From the NCBI GenBank assembly GCA_963210315.1, contig OY723311.1, positions 1,364,001 to 1,428,000 on the forward strand: 64,000 nucleotides of DNA. The letters run 5' to 3'. Both the position numbers and the translations under genes were made by a program. Under the pieces are notes generated by a model that was given only the letters and a program-made list of their open reading frames with translations, was not told where the DNA came from and did not search any database. The DNA comes from Rhynchopus euleeides. Its lineage: Eukaryota > Euglenozoa > Diplonemea > Diplonemida > Diplonemidae. The first letter of the stretch is position 1. Each line of letters opens with the position of its first letter. This document shows, one piece after another, positions 8,842 to 19,091 of the stretch.

Positions 8842-11320
8842 GCTGTCTGAGCTGAGGCGGGGGAGTGTACACCTCACACCGCCGAGACGCATTGCTCTGC
8901 TACGGCAGACCTGGTTCTTTGGCTGCGGATTTTCTTTTTACCGCGCCACATCCTCTCTCCATGATGTTGAACTGAACTGTTTACCCCCCTTCCTTTCCAA
9001 CGCACCTCGAATTGGGCGGAAAAGCTGTCGCACGGGTGTTTGTCCTCACGTGTGCCTCCTGAACTCATTCATGCACACCAGTCCTCGTATGGCAGGTGTG
9101 GGTGTGGAGGCGCCACCGACGGCTTCAAAAAAGTACTATCGCATCCCGCTGAGACGAACACCACGCGTCGACACCTTTCTTCTTTTCCTCCTTTCTTCGA
9201 GGTATCCCGCCCCTCTCCCCCCCCTCCCCCACTCCCTCCCTCGAGTTACATCGCGACGAAGCGAAGTCGCAATGTATCGAAGAACTGTTTGTACGACTGA
9301 AAGCTTTAGGATTGCCACCCGAGCGACACACTTCACAGACTTGCAGCTGAGCGCACACATGCGCGTGCGCTCAGCGAAAAGTAGTTTGGATCCGTCCATA
9401 GCAGTGTGTAGCTGGGCAGGGTGGTTCTACTTTTATAGCGCAAGGGAGTACGCCAATTTTATGTTTGCATTTTTTTTGTGTTTCTCACAATTTCCTGAAA
9501 TCGCCCCCCTCCCTCTTCCACGTGAGTGTTGGAGCGAGCTCGCCCCTGCCCACCAACGGCGATCGTTTGGCGTCAATTCGAAGTGCCATTCCGAACCACC
9601 ACCTCTTGACTGAAGGTCCGATGCCTGGGCGTGGGGACGGTGCCAACCCAGCCGACATTCACACCTGCCCCACTCCCATCTGCATGCACGCGCATGCGCC
9701 TCGTGCTGGCGCCCACCGGCTGTCTACGGTTCCATCTCCTTTTTGTATTGCACAGCCGGCATGCAGCCAGCAGCGAGGGTGGAGTGGGGAAGCCTGTCGT
9801 GTGTGGGTGTGGGGGGGGCGGATGGGTGGCGCTGTGTCTCATCAACACCCAGACCGTATTCTCCTCGTTTTGCTGCATGTCTTTTGCTCGACAGGCTGGG
9901 GGGCACAACTCCCACCTCTCGAGCACACCGGAACACGGACCTGCGTGTGTTCCGTCGTCGCATCATCCCGGCCTTCGCAAGGGGGCCCTTCCATTTGTGT
10001 TGTGTGATGCTGCGTGTTGCTGTGGTGCTTCTCGAGGGGCGCGTCCCTCGCACTGCCCTCGGCCCCATCCCCAGCAGCATTATTTTGTGTGCTTGCCGCG
10101 TGTTGTATCTGGAGGTGTACCCGCATCACCTGCATATCAGGGAACACTGCGAGATTGCCGGGCTACCCATGCCAATGTGTGCATGGCCTGCCCGGCCTTG
10201 CCCCCTGCTGGCCCATGCAACGGACACCTCCTGAAATTCCACTGCATGCACACATACCCCCTTTCCCTGTGTAGGGCAACCCCACCACCCCCGAACGTGC
10301 GTCCTTAAACCTACCATTCCCCTTAACATCGCAATAACCACAGCCATCCTGATAGCCGTATCAACAACAACACCAACAACGTATCGTGTGCCGAACCCGA
10401 ACCCCCTGTGCAGGGCACACCCGCCACACCCCCTTTTGGCGCACAGCCAAACGGGCCTCAGCAGGGTGTGCCCGTCTCGTGTGTTCTTTTGTTTTGTTTG
10501 TTTTCCCCTTGGCTTCCTTGGGCCCTTTGTTTCCTCCGTTCCCGCCGCGGGTGTGTCTGGGTGAAGCGCAGGGGCTCAACGGGCAGGCAAAGGGACGATG
10601 TGGTGTGTGGTGTGTGAGGTGCGATGCTGCCATATTGCCCACATCCTGTCTTTGCCATTGCCACGTGTCGTGGCCCTACGCTGTTCTGCCCCCCCCCACC
10701 CCCGTGCGGGAAAGAGAAGACGAACACTTTCAAATGTGCGATGATCCTTCAGTGAGCTCTGAATCTCAGAACCGGAGTCGGGAGTTTCGTGAATGGCACA
10801 CCCCCACACACCAGCAAGACGGCTGCCGGGCCTATATATACCTGTTGTATATTCACACTGCACGGCAGAGGCTTCTGTCCTGCTTTTGCTGTGCAGTTGT
10901 CGAAGACAGGTTCTACGAACAGCGGCTTCTTGTTGGTTTGTGTTGCAGTGGTGTGCAGGCCCCCACCCCTCTCCACGTTGTCGTTGTGTCTGGTGCATTT
11001 GGCGTGCCAAGCCTGAAGGATCGGAGCACGTGCTTCCCAGCCCCACCCAACTGTTCAATGGCGTGTTGTCTGCCCCTTCGTCGCACTCCCTTTGTCCCCC
11101 AGTTTTTCCGACAGTTGGGCTCTTCCCGGGAGTGCTTCCTCTACATTTTGCTGGATTGTTGCCCGGGGCATCCACAAAAGCTGCTTTCGCCAGTTTTGCG
11201 TCGTGTCGTCACATTTTGCGTCCTCCTCATTCCTCACGGTGTTGGGGAGGGCGCCACGGATACCCCCCCCCCCCCGCTTTTCTGCCGTATTTGGCACAGC
11301 CAACACACATTTTCTTTCTT
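8842..11320. other. Non-coding stretch between genes
   Basis: About 2.5 kb, T/C/G-rich, with frequent GTGTGTG and C/G runs. Open frames occur on both strands (up to 331 codons at 10386-11381), but their translations are Cys/Pro/His-rich and lack domains or host codon bias. I see no gene, RNA or transposon end here. Confidence 0.5.
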
Positions 11321-11519
11321 TACCTACCACCCCCCGTGTATATGTCACCCCCCCCAGGTGCAAAAATCGGGAGGGGGGTGACATGAACACACCTTTTAGG
11401 GGGTGACATAAACACGGGGGGTGGTAGGTTAGTGTATGTCACCCCCCGCCAGGACCGCCTGGGGGTGACATAAACACACCCCTTTTGGGGGGTGACATAT
11501 ACACGGGGGGTGGTAGGTA
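11321..11519. mobile_element. 199-bp foldback element
   Basis: It starts TACCTACCACCCCCCGTGTA and ends with its inverted complement at 11519, giving terminal inverted repeats of about 32 bases. The inside holds three more inverted or direct copies of GGGGGTGACATAAACAC-type units, so the whole unit can fold. No coding content. Confidence 0.75.
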
Positions 11520-12168
11520 TACCCGCTCCCCACTCTCGCCAGATTCCCCCTTTCACCAATGCGAATGCAAACGTTATAGCGATCCTGCTGCAGAACCGAA
11601 CCCGACCCCATCCCACCCCTCCCCATCTCGCGTCCCTTTTGCTTGTTGATGCCGTTCGCCCCCACCCCCACCCCGGCATGATCACACCTCAACCACACGG
11701 TGGCCTGGTCAGACCCTGACCAGGTCAAAACCTGGTCAAATCTTGACCAGGTCATACCTGGTCATTGACCAGGTATGACCTGGTCATGACCATGTCATAC
11801 CTGGTCATGACCAGGTCATTTTCACCCATTTTAACCGGGGGGAACATGTTGAGTGGCCAAGCAGGGGGAACAATTCGCATATTCCGGACTCTCTCCGGCC
11901 GTTGTGGAAAGTATGGGTCAAAAGGGTTCAACCATACCCCGAGTCGAGAAAGAAGTCGAAGCTTGAATCATGTTGGACACAAGGGGAAAATGGTCAAAAT
12001 TGGCCCAAAATTACCAATAAAATATGCTGCAGTGCAGGGGGGTGGCGGGGGAGGGGAGGGTGGGGTCGGCGACGAAACTTCATGATCAGCAGCTTTCTGC
12101 CTTCTTCCGCTTCTTCACATTCTTCTCCTTCTTCCTCTTCTTCGGGATCTTCGTTGTCGTCGTCGGCT

Positions 12169-12663
12169 TCACAGGCCAGTGCTGCCTTGCCTAACACGCC
12201 GTCCTTCGCATCCTGGGTGTGGATTGGCGGCTGCTTGTCGCAGAGGCAAATACGGAGACCACCGCGTGTTGCAGGCAGCATCGCCAGTCAGTAACCAGCC
12301 ATCGGAACACTTGCCGAGCGAATCGATCGGGCCGACAGGGGTTACCCGACTGCTACCGAGAGTCCTGAGACGGTGCCGAAACGAATCGAAGTTTTTCATC
12401 CATACGGGACCCGCTGTCATGCACTTCCCGCACAACGATATGACATTGTATTGCAAAAGGGTACACGAAAATTCTTGCGGGGTCGTTGCCGAAACTGGCG
12501 CGGGGGCATAGGTTGCCAGCTCGAACACCATCAGGTCCCTCTCCCGGAAACGAGCAGATGTTGTCCTGGCCCGCAATTTCCTCTCCCCATTCTCCCTCTC
12601 GAACGCTTCGTCGGAGAGAGCAAATAGGTGGCAGTTCTGAGGATCCTGAGGGTCCTGAGGCAT
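12169..12663 (-). pseudogene. Coding-like remnant inside the 2.36-kb element (distal part)
   Basis: A 164-codon minus-strand frame whose middle reads like protein (DLMVFELATYAPAPVSATTP, GKCMTAGPVWMKNF). A neighbouring frame at 11994-12281 continues with an acidic stretch (ADDDNEDPEEEEEGEE). The parts do not join in one frame. I recognise no domain. It probably belonged to the same ancestral gene as the remnant at 12831-13600. Confidence 0.4.
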
Positions 12664-12704
12664 TCAAGGCAGGGTACTCCCTTCTCCATTCTTTTACACT
12701 CTTT

Positions 12705-12813
12705 GGGGGTCTTCGCTGAGTCGTTATCCTTCGTCAATCTTCGTCAGTTTTCAGCCAATTCAACAGGAAAGGCACCAAAATGTACTGACGATCACCCCGT
12801 AGCGAAGACCCCC
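12705..12813 (+). mobile_element. MITE of the GGGGGTCTTCGCT family, copy 1
   Basis: 109 bases with terminal inverted repeats GGGGGTCTTCGCT / AGCGAAGACCCCC and flanking TTT duplicates (12702-12704 and 12814-12816). The inside contains CAGCCAATTCAACAGGAAA and GCACCAAAATGTACTGACGA, shared with the copies at 40046, 48356 and 59384. It lies between the two coding-like remnants of the 2.36-kb element. Confidence 0.85.
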
Positions 12814-12830
12814 TTTGAAAAGTGTCACAA

Positions 12831-13600
12831 TCAGATGTGGTCAACCGTTACGGCACTGCCGATGGGACTCTCGTCCTCCTCGTCCTCGCTTGCATCGGGA
12901 TGCTCGGGTCCAGCGGGGTCAGCATCCTTGTCGTTGTCACTCACGGCGACGTTGAGGCACGCCCACTGGTCGGGCTTCTTTGTCACCACCGCCTGCCTCA
13001 TCGCCGCGTTCACCAACTGGATGTCGATGGTCACGACACCCTGCCCCTGCGTTGCCTGTGGCGTTGCCCCCACCGCCACAATGAACGTTCGGGCGTGCAG
13101 ACCATTCGGAACCTCGCTCTTGTAGGGCAGGTCCCTCATGACCGTGACAGTCATGACCGATCCGTCGTTCGGGATCAGTTGTTTATCAGCTGCCTTCGAA
13201 GAAGTACTGCCCACCGCGCTCTGAGCGGTGGGCAGCCTCTTCATATCGGTTCCCAGCACCTCATCCGAGCACCCCGCTTCCGTCAGCACCTCGTACTCGG
13301 ACGAGTTCTTGTCGGCGCTCGTGAGGCGCTTCATGCCGCCTCCGACGCGTGTTGCCAGAGACACGCATGGAGTAGACTGCGGGCAGTGTCTTGGCCTTGT
13401 TCTTGTCGGCCTCTTCACTCTGTGTCAGCTTCCTGCCCCACTCCTTGTCAGTGGGTGGTGCGATGGCTTTTCAAACAGCGCCGCGAGGCTGCTGTGAAAC
13501 AGCTCGCCGCCCTTCCGCTTTTCAATGTAAAGCTTGACGAAGGAGAGCAGGGTGTTGGGCCCTGCGTCCTTCTCCTCCACACCACCCTTGGCGGCCCTTC
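12831..13600 (-). pseudogene. Frameshifted gene remnant inside the 2.36-kb element
   Basis: Reading on the - strand, protein-like sequence runs through three frames: KEWGRKLTQSEEADKNKAKT near 13440, then GGGMKRLTSADKNSSEYEVL near 13330, then a continuous frame to the stop at 12831 (DGSVMTVTVMRDLPYKSEVP, then VVTIDIQLVNAAMRQAVVTK, acidic end). At least two frame breaks are needed. The upstream part (VKLYIEKRKGGELFHSSLAA near 13540) lies in yet another phase. No named family recognised. Confidence 0.5.
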
Positions 13601-14282
13601 GACGCCTTCTGCGTGGCCTGGGATGATGCAGACCTCCTCGACACTTTTTTGGGATACCACCAGGGGGAGGGACCCGGTGTGAGGCACTTGAGTGCGTCCA
13701 GGTGGGCAGGGGGCCTCATTTTTTTTGGTAATTTTGGGCCAATTTTGACCATTTTCCCCTTGTGTCCAACATGATTCAAGCTTCGACTTCTTTCTCGACT
13801 CGGGGTATGGTTGAACCCTTTTGACCCATACTTTCCACAACGGCCGGAGAGAGTCCGGAATATGCGAATTGTTCCCCCTGCTTGGCCACTCAACATGTTC
13901 CCCCCGGTTAAAATGGGTGAAAATGACCTGGTCATGACCAGGTATGACATGGTCATGACCAGGTCATACCTGGTCATGACCAGGTCAGATTTGGTCATGA
14001 CCTGGTCAGATTTGGACCTGGTCAAAACCTGGTCAGTCAGCTGACCAGGCCACCGTGCAAACACACGCCACCCCCCCCCCCCCCCCACCCCCCTCCACTC
14101 CACCCCCTCCTTTGTGTCGTTGAGGGGGGGTTGTCCACGGTAAGGGCTTCGGAAACACCCCCTCGCCCTCCAGGTGGGGCAACCCGACACCGACGCCCCC
14201 GACATCACCCCCCGCGCCGTTAGGGCTCGGGCGGGGGGGGGAGGGGGGGGGGTCGGGGCGCAGACGCCGGGGTATCTAGAAA

Positions 14283-15698
14283 ATGCTCTCCGCCCTGCGC
14301 CGGCTTGACGCCTATGTCCCGGTGTCACGCGATGTGTCGCGGTCCTCCCAGACGGGTGGCCTGTTCACCATCCTCGCTGCGTCGCTCTGCTCGCTGCTCT
14401 TCCTCCAGCTCGTCAAAGGGTATTTCTTTGAGGAGGCCGAGACCTCCGTCAGGCTCCTCGACCCGGATGCCTTCACAATCGACATCAACCTCGACATCCA
14501 GCTCTGGGACCTCCCATGCGAATACCTGGGTGTCGGTGTGTGGGATGTCCTGGGGGCTGACCTTGTCACCAGGAAGACCGACCTGGAGGACGCCATCACA
14601 ACAGACGACATGCGTGGGGGCATTTCGCAGTACACCGAGGATGAAGTTGAAGTTTTGGAAGAGATAGAGGAAGCAAGGGTTGCCCTCGCAGCGGCAAACA
14701 CCGCCGCCACCGACAAGGAGAAGCGGAAGGAGCCCGACATGACACAGGGGATGGATGCCAAGCCGCACCCCCTGCGGATTGAGGACATGTCGGAGGTGGC
14801 AAATCTCGCGGATTACGTTTTTGTCGCATTTACCGTTGACTGGTGCCCCTACTGCACCCGGCTGACCCCCATATGGCAGGACTTTGCGGTGAAGCATGTC
14901 AACGTCGTCTCGCGCGATACCGACCTCTATAAGCAGGCGACTGACTCTGAAGGAAAGCCTGTCACATTCCGTGCTGTCACCGTGTCCTGTCAGATGTCTG
15001 AGAAGCTGTGCCGCAGCGAAGGGATTGACGCCTACCCCACGATCCGGCTCTACAGAGGGAAGAAGTCGCACGAGGTTCCCCCCGGGATGCCCTCCCCGAA
15101 GAGGTTTATCGAATTTGCGAAGCGTGTCACGCAGAAGCACCACAAGATCGACCCCTACAGCGTGCGGCACCACAAGATATTCAACAAGGGGTGCCGGGTG
15201 AAGGGCACCCTCTCGGTTCCTGCGGTGCCTGGGGTGCTGCGCATCGGGCCTAAGGCACATATGCCACGGCTGAATCAGACAGTGAACCCGAGGCTCGTGA
15301 ACGTGTCACACGCCATCCACCACTTCTCCTTTGGGTACAGCAGGAAGGGCTCGTCGTGGGCGACAGGTTTGATCGGGAAGGACAGCAGCCCGATGGATGG
15401 GACGCGGTGGGTGGTGCATGAGTTCCACCAGGCCCCGGTGCATTACCTCTCGGTGGTGTCGACGGTGACATCGTCGCAGCGGAGCGTCTTCAAAACAGCC
15501 GCATCGCACCGCACCGCGCAGCTCTCGAAGGACGCGACACCCCTCGTCACCTTCAACTACGACCTCTCCCCCATCGAGGTTGTGCACTTCTCAGAGGAGA
15601 TGTCGCTCTACAACTTCTTCACCTCCGTCTTCGCAGTGGTGGGGGGAAGCTACGCAGTAGTCGGGCTTCTCTCTCAAATCCTCACCCGAATGCGGTGA
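14283..15698 (+). CDS. ERGIC/Erv41-46-thioredoxin fusion (PDIL5-3/5-4-like, PDI-C type)
   Basis: A 471-residue ER-Golgi membrane protein combining the Erv41/46 cargo-receptor layout with a thioredoxin domain. Residues 1-50 hold the ERGIC N-terminal region with transmembrane helix 1 (about 25-48). The first lumenal part follows, then a charged linker (about 115-165) and a thioredoxin domain with active site W187-C-P-Y-C191. A second lumenal part carries several N-glycosylation sites (NQT, NVS), and transmembrane helix 2 (about 443-464) is followed by a short basic tail. Known homologues in plants and protists have this order. The CPYC pair suggests redox activity; the usual PDI motif is CGHC. 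The inferred role is thiol chemistry on cargo cycling between ER and Golgi. Single exon, with the ATG a few bases after TATCTAG. Confidence 0.88.
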   Translation: MLSALRRLDAYVPVSRDVSRSSQTGGLFTILAASLCSLLFLQLVKGYFFEEAETSVRLLDPDAFTIDINLDIQLWDLPCEYLGVGVWDVLGADLVTRKTDLEDAITTDDMRGGISQYTEDEVEVLEEIEEARVALAAANTAATDKEKRKEPDMTQGMDAKPHPLRIEDMSEVANLADYVFVAFTVDWCPYCTRLTPIWQDFAVKHVNVVSRDTDLYKQATDSEGKPVTFRAVTVSCQMSEKLCRSEGIDAYPTIRLYRGKKSHEVPPGMPSPKRFIEFAKRVTQKHHKIDPYSVRHHKIFNKGCRVKGTLSVPAVPGVLRIGPKAHMPRLNQTVNPRLVNVSHAIHHFSFGYSRKGSSWATGLIGKDSSPMDGTRWVVHEFHQAPVHYLSVVSTVTSSQRSVFKTAASHRTAQLSKDATPLVTFNYDLSPIEVVHFSEEMSLYNFFTSVFAVVGGSYAVVGLLSQILTRMR

Positions 15699-15960
15699 GA
15701 GGCGGGGGTGCGTGGGGGGTGGGGGGGATGGAGCGAAGACATGCCATCTCGAGAACCGGCTTGGTTGTACAATCGCATACCATTACCTATGCGGCTGTAG
15801 GGGGGAGGCTAGGGGAAGGGGGTGGGGGTGGGGTAGGGTGGTGGAGGAAGCACATGGATTTGGCTGGGGGTGGGGGGTGGGGGTGGGGGACAGGGCCTTG
15901 AGAGATGGTTCTTGGCGAAGAGAGAATGTTGTGTGTGTGTGGCCTCATCCCGCCCCCCCC

Positions 15961-15996
<36 letters not shown>

Positions 15997-16126
15997 TCAC
16001 CTCCCCACCCCACGCAATCCCCGCCGTGCAAATCATATTCAGTTTGCAGCGGTGTGCGCCCTCAACACACAAGATCCTGCGCAATTCACTCTCCATTCCC
16101 CACACAAAGCATCCACACCCAGGCAC
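15699..16126. other. Intergenic G-rich spacer and long (C)n(CT)n tract
   Basis: A G-rich block (15690-15900) is followed by about 19 C and then (CT)n at 15953-15996, immediately upstream of the PPR-like gene. Such a tract would suit a trans-splice or 3' splice site. No gene. Confidence 0.5.
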
Positions 16127-17479
16127 ATGACGCTCTGTCCCCTGAGGCGGGCAACACAGCGGGCATGCTTCAGCCTCCTGTCATCCTATGAAGATGCCCC
16201 CCACACAGAGGTGGTGTCCCCGGAGCAGGCCAGTCGGCACGGCCCTCGGGAGGGGAGGGGCTGGAGAGCCGTTCCGCCTGGAGTGATGCACAGCCCCAGC
16301 CACACCCTGGTCGGGGTGCGCCACTCGGACCCTGAGGGGTCCTTGCGGATCCACCGCAGGTTCTCCGGGCAGACCGACCTGTCGCAGATGGAGCAGTTCA
16401 TTTCGGACCTGGAGGAGGCAGGCATCCCTATCGAAACCCGTGCCCTTTCCAGGGCACTGCGGTGCGCTGGGGAGGCGAGGGACAGAGAGCTCGCCATTAC
16501 CCTCTACCAACGCATCCTCGAGGGGGGGTATGATGTTGACACGGGAACCTACATACACCTTATAAGAGCGCATATCAACAGATGGCACGACGCTGCGTAC
16601 TACTTCAACGAGATTACAAAAAGGGGTTTGAAGCACCACTACGCCTCGCGCTCTGCCATAGTGAGAGCCGCGCGGTTTAACTACGACGCAACGCCTGATG
16701 AGCGCATGTCCTTCGCCCTGCAGATGATCGAGGAGGAGGATGTCCTCCAATCTGCAGTTGCAACGGAGGCCCTCTGCCTCTCACGGAGTGTCGAGGAGTC
16801 GGTTCGCCTCTGCAGGAAATACATCGGGGATCCGGACGGCCCGCGCGCCCTGCCACGCCCTGCCATGAGCTCGATGATGAGTGCCTACAAGACTCTCGGC
16901 CTCCCCCACGAGGCAGAGGCGTTGCTGCTGCAGTCGGAGAGGCTGGGGCTGACGCTACGCTGCGCCGACTGGTCCTTCGTGATGCGGTGCTACGGCGACA
17001 GGCCCAACGCGGAGCGCCTCTGGAGGCTGATGCGGGAGAGGATGCCGAAGCGATCCGGCCCAATCACCCCGGCCCCCTTCGCCTCCTTCATCTTCTGCTG
17101 CGCGCAGGACGTGCCTGCGGCGGAGAAGGTGTTTGCCTCCGCGATGCGGAAGGGCATGCACACCGAGCGTCAGCTCTGGCTTGCCCTCCTCTCGGTGTAC
17201 GCCAAGGCGGAGAGGGACAGCGAGTTCTGCCTGCTCTTCTCCCGCATGCTGCTGTTTGGGCACCGCCCGTCTGCCGCGATGCAGAAGCACCGTGAGGCGC
17301 TCATCAGCAGCGGTGGTGGTGGTGCGGCAGCGATCCGCAGCCACGTGCAGCGCGAGCCGGAGGTCGGCCCTATCCTCTCGAAGCTCCGGGATGCCGCTGC
17401 CGAACCCTTCGAGGATCTGATGTGGAAGCGGGGGTCCAACAAGCCCTGCGCGCCCCCCGTCGTGGGGGTTGATGCATAG
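16127..17479 (+). CDS. PPR-like helical-repeat protein, probably organellar
   Basis: A 450-residue protein. The frame is open further upstream (from 15905), but that part translates the CT tract. The ATG at 16127 gives a basic, hydroxylated leader (MTLCPLRRATQRACF) resembling a mitochondrial targeting sequence, so I chose it. Residues ~90-400 form helix pairs of about 35 residues with PPR-type spacing, for example TRALSRALRCAGEARDRELA, then YQRILEGGYDVDTGTYIHLI, then VFASAMRKGMHTERQLWLAL. PPR proteins bind organelle RNA, and processing or translation of mitochondrial transcripts is the likely role. The gene at 60661 is a comparable protein. Single exon. Confidence 0.7.
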   Translation: MTLCPLRRATQRACFSLLSSYEDAPHTEVVSPEQASRHGPREGRGWRAVPPGVMHSPSHTLVGVRHSDPEGSLRIHRRFSGQTDLSQMEQFISDLEEAGIPIETRALSRALRCAGEARDRELAITLYQRILEGGYDVDTGTYIHLIRAHINRWHDAAYYFNEITKRGLKHHYASRSAIVRAARFNYDATPDERMSFALQMIEEEDVLQSAVATEALCLSRSVEESVRLCRKYIGDPDGPRALPRPAMSSMMSAYKTLGLPHEAEALLLQSERLGLTLRCADWSFVMRCYGDRPNAERLWRLMRERMPKRSGPITPAPFASFIFCCAQDVPAAEKVFASAMRKGMHTERQLWLALLSVYAKAERDSEFCLLFSRMLLFGHRPSAAMQKHREALISSGGGGAAAIRSHVQREPEVGPILSKLRDAAAEPFEDLMWKRGSNKPCAPPVVGVDA

Positions 17480-17936
17480 CGGGTGATAGGGAGGGGGAAG
17501 GGAGGGAGGGATGGGAGTGAGTGTGTGTGGCGAGTTGTTGCTGGCCACAGACCCTTCCGTATATAACGTCCTCCCCCAGCTGCTGGAGGCTGGATGATGT
17601 GTGGGGGGAGGGGAGGGAGACGTGACTACCCCTCCCTGTGTAATATTGTGCACGCCCTGAGTGGTGCCACAACCTGAACCATGCCGTGCACGGGTGTGTG
17701 TGGGGAGGGAGGGGGGGGGGCGGGGTTGGGTCACCCCCCAAGAGATTTCTGTTGGACGCAGCAATCACACAGCAGCGGCTCACCCATGTGTCTCTCGTTT
17801 CGCCCCCTACCCGATCCCCTCCCAACACACCCATAACCAATGACCCATACAACCCACACAACCCCGCCCCTCAGGGGCCGCCGTTTGGTGTGGTGCCGGT
17901 GCCCGCCCCGCCCTGCAATCCCCTTCTTCTCTTCCG
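17480..17936. other. Intergenic spacer
   Basis: G-rich then C-rich sequence, no gene recognised. The last 100 bases are C/T-rich and lead to the RAD51C-like start. Confidence 0.4.
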
Positions 17937-19091
17937 ATGGAGGACGCCCTGCTGCACACGGCCCTGCTGGAGCACCTCACCCTCGTGGAGCGTGACGCGG
18001 TGCTCAACGCCGGCTTCCGCGACACCATCGACCTCGACGGGGTGGGGCCTGGGCAGCTGGCGCATGCCGCAGGCATCCCGCAGCCCAGGGCAGCGGCCTT
18101 CCTCAACGCCTTGTCTCCGCAGCAGCAGCACCAGCCTCCAAGCCAGGCCACACCAGCCTACGGCATTGCCTCAACCCCCATCCCTACCCCGACCCCTGCG
18201 TCGCAACAGCACCCGTCACCACCGCCCCCACCGCCCCTGCGTGTCATCACCTGCAGCGCCTCGCTCGATGCCCTTCTCGGTGGCGGCGGCGTCCCCCGCG
18301 GCGCAGTGACGGAGATCGTGGGAACCCCCGGGTCTGGGAAGACGCAGCTTGCAATGCAGGTGGCCCTCAACGCATGCCTGCCGGAGTCGCTCGGGGGGGG
18401 CGCGGGCAGCGCCCTGGTGATCGATGCGGAGGGGAGCGTGTCCGTTGCGCGCTGCAGGCAGATGGCGGAGGGGCTGGTGCGGCATATGAAGGCGACGCCT
18501 GCCGCTGCGGTGCCACGGGATGCCGTCGGGGCGCTGCGGGGGCTGTCGCCGGATGCGCTGCTGAGCGGGGTCAGCGTGGTGCGGTGTGTCGACGTGGCGC
18601 AGCTGGTGGCGGCAATCCGATCCGTCGCCCACACGGCACGCTCCCTCCCGCAGAGATGCGCTGTTATCGTGGTCGATTCGATCGCCTTCGCCTTCAGGCA
18701 GGACGAGTCCTCCTACGCCACACGCATCCAAGTCCTCTCTGAGCTCTCGCTCTGCCTCCGCCAGGCAGCAGCAGAGCTCGGCGCTGCTGTGTTGGTCCTC
18801 AACCAGGCTACGACGAAGCTGCGCCCCGGGAGTGGAGGGGGAGGAGGTGGAGGTGGTGGTGGTGGTGGTGGTGCCGGTGCCTCGTTGCAGCCTGCCTTGG
18901 GTGCGCCCTGGGCCCACTCCGCCGAGGTGAAGCTGTGGGTGTCGCGGCGGACGTCCAGCACGCAGGCGCAGGACCTGTCCTCCGCACACAGGGCAGAGGT
19001 GCTGAAGAGCCCCGTTGTGCCGGCGGGCGCGTCGGCTGATTTCATCGTCTGCTCGGACGGGGTCCGCGATACGTCGTACGCCCGGGGGTGA
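17937..19091 (+). CDS. RAD51C: RAD51C-like recombination protein (RecA/RAD51 family)
   Basis: A 384-residue RecA-fold ATPase of homologous recombination. Residues ~15-65 resemble the helix-hairpin-helix N-terminal domain. The core begins SASLDALLGGGGVPRGAVTE (about 107), with Walker A GTPGSGKTQ at 129-137 and Walker B VIVVDS ending near Asp247. RAD51C-like signatures are IAFAFR after Walker B, LVLNQATTKL, PALGAPWAHS and GVRD near the C terminus, which match that paralogue better than RAD51 or XRCC3. Oddities are a Pro/Gln-rich linker at 65-105 and a run of 13 glycines inserted just after LNQATTKLRPGS, in the DNA-binding loop region. Single exon. Confidence 0.82.
   Translation: MEDALLHTALLEHLTLVERDAVLNAGFRDTIDLDGVGPGQLAHAAGIPQPRAAAFLNALSPQQQHQPPSQATPAYGIASTPIPTPTPASQQHPSPPPPPPLRVITCSASLDALLGGGGVPRGAVTEIVGTPGSGKTQLAMQVALNACLPESLGGGAGSALVIDAEGSVSVARCRQMAEGLVRHMKATPAAAVPRDAVGALRGLSPDALLSGVSVVRCVDVAQLVAAIRSVAHTARSLPQRCAVIVVDSIAFAFRQDESSYATRIQVLSELSLCLRQAAAELGAAVLVLNQATTKLRPGSGGGGGGGGGGGGGAGASLQPALGAPWAHSAEVKLWVSRRTSSTQAQDLSSAHRAEVLKSPVVPAGASADFIVCSDGVRDTSYARG

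Larger units (their letters stand above)
11696..14057. mobile_element. 2.36-kb element with ~325-bp terminal inverted repeats
   Basis: Long terminal inverted repeats: 11696-12017 and 13725-14057, nearly identical over their inner 200 bases (from GGGTGAAAATGACC inward to TTACCAA). The outer third of each repeat is a tandem of GGTCATGACCAGGTCATACC-type half-palindromes of variable number. The extreme ends read CACGGTGGCCTGGTCA. The 1.7-kb interior carries decayed protein-coding sequence on the - strand and a MITE at 12705-12813. This structure fits a DNA transposon or foldback element that has lost an intact transposase. Confidence 0.8.

Noticed and set aside
7318-8892. 524-codon - strand frame
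   Set aside because: Antisense of the well-supported glucoamylase.
9050-9613. 187-codon + strand frame after the glucoamylase
   Set aside because: Low-complexity Pro-rich translation and no host codon pattern.
10386-11381. 331-codon + strand frame
   Set aside because: Cys/Pro/Ser-rich, runs into the foldback element, lacks host codon bias and any domain.
14325-15260. 311-codon - strand frame
   Set aside because: Antisense of the ERGIC-thioredoxin gene.
15905-16126. Upstream extension of the PPR-like gene
   Set aside because: Would encode poly-Pro/(Leu-Ser)n from the C and CT tract; ATG 16127 gives a sensible targeting leader.
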